Assembly: GCA_026120185.1 (NCBI GenBank)
Contig: JANUWF010002422.1
Coordinates: 992,001 to 1,056,000, forward strand
DNA: 64,000 nucleotides
DNA from: Voacanga thouarsii
Lineage: Eukaryota > Streptophyta > Magnoliopsida > Gentianales > Apocynaceae
Direction of reading: 5' to 3'
This document shows positions 57,389 to 64,000 of the stretch, in pieces. A program made the position numbers and the translations under genes. Below the pieces are notes generated by a model. That model ran no database searches. It was not told the DNA's origin and was given only the letters and a program-made list of their open reading frames with translations. The stretch's first letter is position 1. Each line of letters begins with the position of its first letter.

Positions 57389-57397
57389 TATAAATAG
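57389..57397 (+). promoter_or_regulatory. TATA box of the SDC gene
   Basis: TATAAATAG, a consensus plant TATA box, 200 bases before the start codon. Transcription would begin near 57420, leaving a 5' leader of about 175 bases rich in CT (CCTCTTCCCTCCC). The MITE ends 86 bases upstream, so the core promoter itself is not interrupted. Confidence 0.7.
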
Positions 57398-57596
57398 AAA
57401 GCCTCGCCGCCCTTTTTCCCATCCTCCGTTTCCTCTTCCCTCCCTGGCCTTAACTTGCCTCCGATTACCCCGCCCTTCCCCCGCAACGGATTTTCCTTCC
57501 ATTTAGGCCCTCGAATTTGCGCCAAATTACCGATCCTTGTTTTTCCTGAAATTCAGCAATTCAATCTGACTTCAGTTTCCATACTAGGAAACCAAA

Positions 57597-60500
57597 ATGG
57601 TGGGAAGCAGTGTTGTGGAGCCCCAAACGATGTCGTCTGGTATGCTGGCAAACGGAAAATCTGTTGTTGTAACTGCGGAGGATTATTTTGATCCGACTGC
57701 TGTGGTGTCGGAACCGGTCCCGCCGGTGGTGGAATCGGAGGTGAGAGCGGACGCTGATGGAAATGGGGTGGTGATAGTGAATGCGGAGAAGGAGAGGGAG
57801 ATGGTGCTGGGGAGGAACATGCATACCTCTTGCTTCACTGTTACGGAGCCCGATGCTGACGATGAGTCTACCGGCGATAAGGAAGCTTACATGGCTAGTG
57901 TCTTGGCTCGCTACCGCAAGACTCTCATTGAACGAACCAAGCACCATTTAGGTATATATAGAACCTTTTTCCATCCACATATTTGTATAAATCTTCGCGC
58001 TTTTTAAACCCATATATGAAGGATCTCGTGTTTCATTGTTCTGAGATCCTGTGAATTGATGATCTGTTTTGCTGCTGGTAAAAGTGCAGGAAGATGTAGT
58101 AGAAAACATGCTTAAACTGCTAGTTTTTTATTCTTTGGCTTATTAGGACAAGCTTTTGATGTTACCTTGGCTGATAAAATTTGCACGTAAAACTTTTGTG
58201 TCTTTTTATCTTTTTATGAAATTATTAAGTTTTAGGATCTTGGTTGCCGTCATAATCTTGCAATGCCAATGCAATGAAATGGGGGATCTAGCAAAAAAGA
58301 AAAAGAAATGGGGGAGTATGAAGCTGTCGGTAAATGATTGTTCTTGTTGTATTGAATGTATTTGTGTGGTTATTTGTTTGCATTGATATGTGGATTCTGT
58401 GTTACTATTTTCTTCGACGACTTTTCTTACTTGTCTTTTTATGCTTGTTGTATTTGTGGCCGTTTTCTCTGTTTTACTTGCTGATAATTGCTTGTGTACT
58501 TTTCAAATATTCGGTGCTTTTTATAGTGGTTTGAAGTATAGAAAGGGGTCCTTGAGATCAAAAGAAACTCACTTATCATTTTTCAGATTATTGAGATATA
58601 TGAGTGTTTCTTTGCTCCATTTTCGTTTTTTTGCATTTTCGTGGAGACAAGGTAAATGTTGGTGTCAGCAGTCTGTACACAAGTTTTTATTTCATTTTGG
58701 TTGTAGAAAATGCTCGTGTCTTGATAATTCCTGGAAAATTCTTAGCATCTAATGTCTTTTAAATCTTGAAAATGTTCAAGGGTATCCATATAACTTGGAC
58801 TTCGACTATGGTGCTCTGGGACAGTTGCAGCATTTCTCAATCAACAACCTTGGGGATCCATTTATTGAGAGCAACTATGGAGTCCACTCAAGGCAATTTG
58901 AAGTTGGTGTTTTGGATTGGTTTGCCCGTTTATGGGAAATTGAAAGGGATGAGTACTGGGGATATATTACTAACTGTGGTACTGAGGGAAATCTTCATGG
59001 AATCCTTGTTGGGTAAGTGGCATTTCGCTTGGGCTTTAGTATCTTCAGCTTTTTTTATGAGGGGTTCCAATGCCTGTCTTAAGAAGCATGATTAATTCTA
59101 ATATATTGAGTAATCTCTTTTGTAGGAGAGAAGTGTTTCCTGATGGAATTCTTTATGCATCAAAAGAATCTCATTATTCTGTCTTCAAGGCAGCGAGAAT
59201 GTACAGAATGGAATGTGTGAAGGTTGACACTTTAGTCACTGGTGAAATAGATTGCAAAGATTTCAAGACTAAGCTGTTTCCTAACAAAGAAAAACCAGCT
59301 ATCATCAATGTTAACATAGGTAATCTGCTTCTCTCTCCCACATTGCTAGTGGCTGAAGAAAAAATGGAAACAGGTCTCGCTTTAATTCTTACACTTGAAA
59401 ATTTTCTTTTTTTTTTTTTTTAAGTAGTTTTAGTTTTTAATAAATAAAACTTGTATCATGCATCTTTAATTGCAGGAACTACGGTAAAAGGTGCTGTTGA
59501 TGATCTTGATCTTGTGATACAGACCCTTGAACAGTGTGGATTCACGCATGATAGATTTTACATCCACTGTGATGGGGCTCTATTTGGGCTTATGATGCCA
59601 TTTGTCAAACGAGTGAGTATATATGCTCTCTCCTCGAGGCTTTGTTTGCCTGAGTTGGAAGTTTTTGTGCCAAAGTGATACCTGTTTGCAACCTTTCACG
59701 CTAAATGTCAGAATTGTTCTACTTGAGTTTGAAAAACTATTGAAATCATCATTTCTATTTTGAGCTTGATAAACTTAAGAAATGAATTTGACCTGAAATG
59801 TTCTGTTTAAATTTTCTGCAACGTTCTTTTTGTGAAAGCATATCCATCAGGTCATCTTCTTTTTCGTCTTGGGTATGAAAAAAGGGGTAAAAATTGAACA
59901 AGTAACCTGAAGGGCTGTGGTTGCAGTTTATGTCTTTGCTGCTGATAAGTTTCTTTTTCTTGATTTCAGAATTTTCAGATTACCAAATTGTGTATCTATC
60001 TATGTCTACAGTGGTGGAAATGGAAAACTTGTATATTTTTGGGGTGGGGTTGGAGCGGGTCAGGGATTTATTGAGAAGTGGAATTGAAGGATAAATGCAC
60101 TAACTTGGTATAATGCAAGAAACAGAACAGGTTTTTTCCTTGTGTTGTATCTTTTTTATCCTTATGGTCTAATTTGGCTCAGTACTTGCAAGTCTATCAG
60201 AGTAAAACTCTGACAAAAGTAGTTGGCTTTGGTTAACAAAAGTTGGTGAACCCATTGTGTGTATACAATTAAAATCCTTCTTTTGTTGTACGAACCAATC
60301 CAGTAAATTTTTGAGATCTTAAAATTGCTGAATTATGCATATTGACTTAATTCCTTCTTTTATGTGTCCAAAACCTAGTATTTCAGAAAAACCTGTGACC
60401 ATATAGTCTTGCTGGTGTTCTAAGTGTAGATTGTCATGTGCTATTTATAAATATCTACTTTAATGTAATCAACTATTTTAGTTTAACTTGTGTTCTGCTC

Positions 60501-61110
60501 ATCTGTAATTTCACTCTTCCTTAATAATTGTGATCATGTGCAGGCACCCAAGGTTTCATTCAAGAAGCCTATTGGAAGTGTGAGTGTTTCTGGCCACAAG
60601 TTTGTTGGTTGTCCGATGCCTTGTGGTGTTCAGATCACTAGACTGGAACACATAAATGCCCTCTCAAGAAATGTTGAGTATCTTGCTTCAAGGGATGCTA
60701 CAATCATGGGGAGCAGGAATGGCCATGCTCCAATCTTCCTTTGGTACACCTTGAACAGAAAGGGGTACACGGGATTCCAAAAAGAAGTCCAAAAGTGTCT
60801 TAGAAATGCTCACTACTTGAAGGACCGTCTCAAACAATCAGGAATTAGTGCCATGCTTAATGAGCTAAGCAGCACAGTTGTATTTGAGCGGCCTCAGGAT
60901 GAGGAATTTGTTCGTCGATGGCAACTTGCTTGTGAAAGAAATATGGCACATGTTGTTGTGATGCCAAGTGTCACCATTGAGAAGCTTGATGATTTCTTGG
61001 ATGAATTAGTTGAGGGACGGGCAATTTGGTATAAAGATGACAAAATCCAGCCTCCTTGTCTTGCTGGAGATTTAGGAATTGATAACTGTTCTTGTCCTCT
61101 TCACAAGTGA
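57597..61110 (+). CDS. SDC: Serine decarboxylase, five exons, apparently intact
   Basis: A pyridoxal-phosphate enzyme that converts L-serine to ethanolamine and CO2, feeding ethanolamine and choline phospholipid synthesis; plant SDCs are soluble group II decarboxylases often mislabelled histidine decarboxylase. Exons: 57597-57951, 58781-59012, 59126-59319, 59476-59612, 60544-61110; all introns are GT-AG and phases agree, giving 494 residues (Arabidopsis SDC is about 480). The variable acidic N-terminus (residues 1-75) has the family's DYFDPTAVV. Then come [19 protein letters not shown] and [20 protein letters not shown]. The Asp that contacts the pyridine nitrogen is D293 in HCDGALFG, and the PLP-binding lysine is K325 in [11 protein letters not shown]. 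The C-terminus ends CSCPLHK. No stop or frameshift. Intron 1 (829 bp) and intron 4 (931 bp) are long. Close relatives in tea include an alanine decarboxylase; substrate choice cannot be read here. Confidence 0.95.
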
Positions 61111-61560
61111 TGCATTTGTTTGACTGGGATATCCTCTTTAGTTCTCTGTTAGCGAATCAGGCTAACTGTTTTAAGAAAATGTCCAAGTTTGTTTTAGTAT
61201 GTCATGTTTCCAGTTCCTATCACACCATTCTAGGATTATTGAAGGTATGAGAGGGATACCACCGTCCTCATTTGTTGATTGTCAGGTGAAAGCGTATTCC
61301 ATTGTTCTAGTAATGAAAATGGCTTATACAGCCAGCCGTATCAGTTAAGTTCAGTTTACTACTGGTAAACCCTATTCCCAACTGATTCCCCTGGCGTGAA
61401 AACTTCCATCGAACTGGGATTTAGCTCTTTCAGGGCAAATACTTTTCCAGTGAGAAATGTTAAAATCATCTGGATAGATTTGTGTAGATTGACTTAGTTA
61501 TGTTTAGAGGAGATTGAAACAAACTGAATGTTCCTGATGTAATGTATTTTTATCAATATT
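61111..61560 (+). other. 3' untranslated region of the SDC gene (approximate)
   Basis: Follows the stop codon; no coding. Plant-type end signals are diffuse: TGTAATGTATTTT at about 61537-61550 resembles a far-upstream/near-upstream element pair. End position is an estimate. Confidence 0.4.
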
Positions 61561-62300
61561 ATGTAAGAAATAGAATCGATATATTTATGTATTAATTAAA
61601 TTAAAATTTATAAATATATAAAAATGAACCATACCTTTATAGATTCTCAAGAAGTTTTTTACTTTCTAACAATATTTTAGATTCTCAGGTCTTTTTTAAT
61701 GTAATATCTCGAGATAAAAAAAACTACCTTTGCTTATCGTATTTTTCACTTTTTGTTGAAAATGAATTCACAAAAATTGAGAGAGAACATAAAAGAAACA
61801 TCTATTAATATAGAGTTTTAAATCAATAGGTATAGTTAGGAATATTCAACTATCTCTTTCTATTTTACACTATCTCAAATACGAATATTAATAGAGTATC
61901 AAAACAAAATAAGTATAGTTGGGTACAAGTACCTTTACATATCATACTCCATTTAAAATATGACTTTTGATTTCCTACATTATCATCATAATTTTTAAAT
62001 ATTGTTGTAAATATGTTGAATTAGTGGAAGCGCTCTATAAATAGAGCTATTCTCTAAACTTGAAATATACCATCATTTTGTGAAAGAATTGTGAGAAAAA
62101 GAAAGAGAGAAGTTTGAAGAAATTTTTGTGCAAAAAATAGTTAGAGTTTTCTTAGTGTGTAGTGTGTAGATTTTATTCTAACACTATCCAAATTTTATAA
62201 TACGTTATCATCACGAGTTTCTGCCGTTACAAAAGCCAGAAGACTAAAGCACGAGTCTCTATTGTTACACAAGCCAAAAGACATGTACGCAGTTATTAAT
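61561..62300 (+). mobile_element. Copia element C: 5' LTR and leader
   Basis: AT-rich. A TATA box in CTCTATAAATAGAGC (62034-62048) followed by a transcribed-looking leader is typical of a small copia LTR. The LTR probably ends near CTAACA at 62183, followed by TTATAATACGTTATCATCAC, a leader phrase seen in this copia group. The LTR start is uncertain; TGTTGAAAATG at 61754 is a candidate. Confidence 0.5.
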
Positions 62301-62304
62301 CCTT

Positions 62305-63096
62305 ATGGCTAACTTGGCTAAACTCGAATTTGTAGCCCTTGATATTACTGGAAAAAATTATATGTCATGGGTTCTCGATGTAGAAATGCATCTAAATGCT
62401 GAAGGCCTTAGTAAAACTATTCAAGAAAACAATAGTGCATCTGCACAATAAAAGGCCAAATCTTTGATTTTTATCCGTCGTCATATTGACGAAAATTTGA
62501 AAATAGAATATCTTACCGAAAAAGATCCATATGTCCTGTGGGTAAATTTAAAAGAAAGATTTGACCACCTGAAGATGGCTGTACTACCCACTGCACGGTA
62601 TGAATGGTTGCACCTGAGGTTGCAAGATTTTAAAACCGTGAATGAATATAGCTCCGCTATGTATAAAATTACTTCTTAGTTAAAATTATGCGGAGAAAAA
62701 GTTATTGATGAAGATATGCTGAAGAAAACATTCTCCACCTTTCATGCCTCAAATATTGTCATGCAGCAACAATATCGCGAAAAATGGTATACAAAATTTA
62801 CAGATTTAATTACTACCCTCCTCATTACAGAGAAAAATAATGAGTTATTATTGAGAAATCATGAAGTCAGACCAACTGGCTCAACAACACTCCCAGAAGT
62901 GAATGTTGTTGGTTCCAGTAGAAGCCATCGTTATAATCGTGGCCATAGCCGTGGTCGTGGTTATGGTCGTGAACACGCTCAATATTTCCCTTATCACAGT
63001 CATAATCAAGTTGTGAGAAATATTGGCCACCTGAAGTGGAACAGAAAAAATCATAAGGGAAAAGAAAAAGAAAAAAAAAATGGAAGAAAATTATGA
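62305..63096 (+). pseudogene. Copia element C gag, lightly broken
   Basis: Opens MANLAKLEFVALDITGKNYM at 62305, the characteristic start of this plant copia gag (UBN2-type domain). An in-frame TAA near 62449 interrupts it, then 62464-62679 (LTEKDPYVLWVNLKERFDHL, WLHLRLQDFKTVNEYSSAMY), a second stop, then 62716-63096 (KTFSTFHASNIVMQQQYREK, LITEKNNELLLRNHEVRPTG). The C-terminus has a Gly/Arg/His repeat (HSRGRGYGREH) and a Lys-rich end. Only two stops and one shift separate it from a whole frame, so it is younger or better kept than the other copia remnants. Confidence 0.85.
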
Positions 63097-63373
63097 GGAT
63101 ATATGTTATAGATGTGGCATGAAAGGTCATTGGTCACGTAACTATCGTATGACCAAACATTTAGTAGACTTATATCAAGCTTCACTGAAAAAGAACAATA
63201 AAAATGTTGAAGCAAAAATTTCTCAATATCTAGTGAATGATGCTAAGGATGATGATATCGATTATGAAAATCTTAATATCAATATTACCTATATAGATAT
63301 ATCGGATTTTTTTGAACACCCAGATAGTAGGATATACCATTTAATTGGTGATGGTAGTGACCAAAAAAATTAA
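63080..63373 (+). pseudogene. Copia element C: zinc knuckle and gag-pol spacer
   Basis: A shifted frame overlapping the end of gag. Zinc-knuckle region CYRCGMKGHWSRNY, in which the last Cys of the CCHC set is Tyr, then HLVDLYQASLKKN and an acidic spacer (NDAKDDDIDYENLNIN) with DFFEHPDS. A stop at 63371-63373 ends it; a short gap with a T/A-rich insertion precedes protease. Confidence 0.8.
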
Positions 63374-64000
63374 TGCCTCACCTTGATATGTTTGACTTTT
63401 CATTATATTCTAATAATATTTATATTTGCATATATATATTTTTTGTTCAGATGGCTGTTGTTAATGATGATATATGTATTATTGATAGTGGAACTACACA
63501 CACCATACTAAAAAATGAAAAATATTTTTCTTATCTCAAAAGTGGAGAAATAAATATTTATACAATAAACGGTAGTACAAATGTGATTGAAGGCTCCAAA
63601 AGAGCTAGTATATTGTTGCCTGAAGGAACAATAATTACTATTGATAAGGTACTATTTTCCTCAAAATCTAGAAGAAATTTGTTAAGTTTTAAAGATATCT
63701 GCAGAAATGGGTATCATGTTGAAACAAATGAGGAAAATGGTATTGAACATCTTTATATTACTCAAATTAATTTGTGTAAAAAATCTGTATTAGAAAAACT
63801 ACCATCTTTTTCTACTGGCCTATATTTTGCAAAAATACATACAATTGAAATTCATCATCTCGTAAAGTAGAAGCTTACTGATCCTACTACTTTTAGCATT
63901 TAGCATGACCGGTTGAGTCATCCGAGATCTACCATGATGAGAAGAATAATGAAGAATACACATGGTCATCCATTGAAAAATAAAAAGATATTAACATTTG
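63373..64000 (+). pseudogene. Copia element C: protease and start of integrase, runs off the window
   Basis: Protease from about 63451: CIIDSGTTHTILKN keeps the catalytic Asp-Ser-Gly. It is followed by SILLPEGTIITIDKVLFSSK and SRRNLLSFKDICRNGYHVET, the typical end of copia protease. After a stop at 63868-63870 the GAG-pre-integrase segment resumes (HDRLSHPRSTMMRRIM near 63910-63955). The rest of integrase, RT and the 3' LTR are beyond the window. Confidence 0.85.

Noticed and set aside
57597..61110. Histidine or glutamate decarboxylase
   Set aside because: Automatic annotation often says histidine decarboxylase, but the protein follows plant serine decarboxylase throughout ([31 protein letters not shown]). 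It lacks the glutamate decarboxylase layout and C-terminal calmodulin site.

Overview
This is a 64 kb piece of AT-rich nuclear plant genome, almost certainly from a eudicot. The only intact host gene is a five-exon serine decarboxylase gene at 57597-61110 (+), whose predicted protein follows the land-plant SDC family along its whole length. Everything else I can interpret is transposable-element sequence, much of it nested. No rRNA, CRISPR, operon or other prokaryotic feature is present.

Layout, left to right. 1-1030: antisense piece of a long LTR, cut by the window edge. 1030-4701: broken minus-strand Ty1/copia element (integrase, protease, gag, then LTR/leader). 4702-11840: deleted minus-strand Athila-type Ty3/gypsy element (3' LTR, polypurine tract, env-position ORF with acidic tail, gag, tRNA-primer site, piece of 5' LTR) with no recognisable pol. 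11840-15200: second broken minus-strand copia element (RT, integrase, gag). 15203-16622: another Athila-type LTR. About 16980-18176: LTR of the same family as 1-1030. 18222-35936: a 17.7 kb Tekay/Del-type chromovirus (+) with 4.4-kb LTRs, flanked by acatt/acagt. It carries two later solo LTRs, each with a perfect 5-bp target duplication (25693-27509 inside RT, 32413-33855 inside the 3' LTR). Its 5' LTR contains an inverted piece of a related LTR. 35937-39412: relics of another Tekay-like element (-) and an orphan LTR/primer-site junction. 39422-49801: a 10.4 kb Mutator-like element with long terminal inverted repeats and a near-perfect 9-bp target duplication. It has no visible transposase, holds two related tandem arrays, and carries a captured exon of an alpha/beta hydrolase gene. 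49811-about 56950: a minus-strand L1-type LINE with a 1.19 kb tandem duplication. 56986-57302: a 317-bp MITE with the same kind of termini as the Mutator-like element, ending 86 bp before the TATA box of the SDC gene. 61750-64000: 5' part of a plus-strand copia element running off the window.

The least ordinary features are: (i) a small acidic ORF between primer site and gag of the Tekay element with three SUMO-interaction-like motifs; (ii) a tRNA-like sequence with A- and B-box matches at a fixed place, about 220-250 bp into every Tekay-type LTR seen here; (iii) the Pack-MULE-like element and its MITE relative, whose tips are palindromes in themselves; (iv) the inverted repeat inside the Tekay 5' LTR, which could yield hairpin RNA; and (v) the microhomology-bounded LINE duplication. 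All assignments come from reading the sequence and recalled family motifs; no database search was run, and boundaries without a TSD or TG/CA terminus are approximate.
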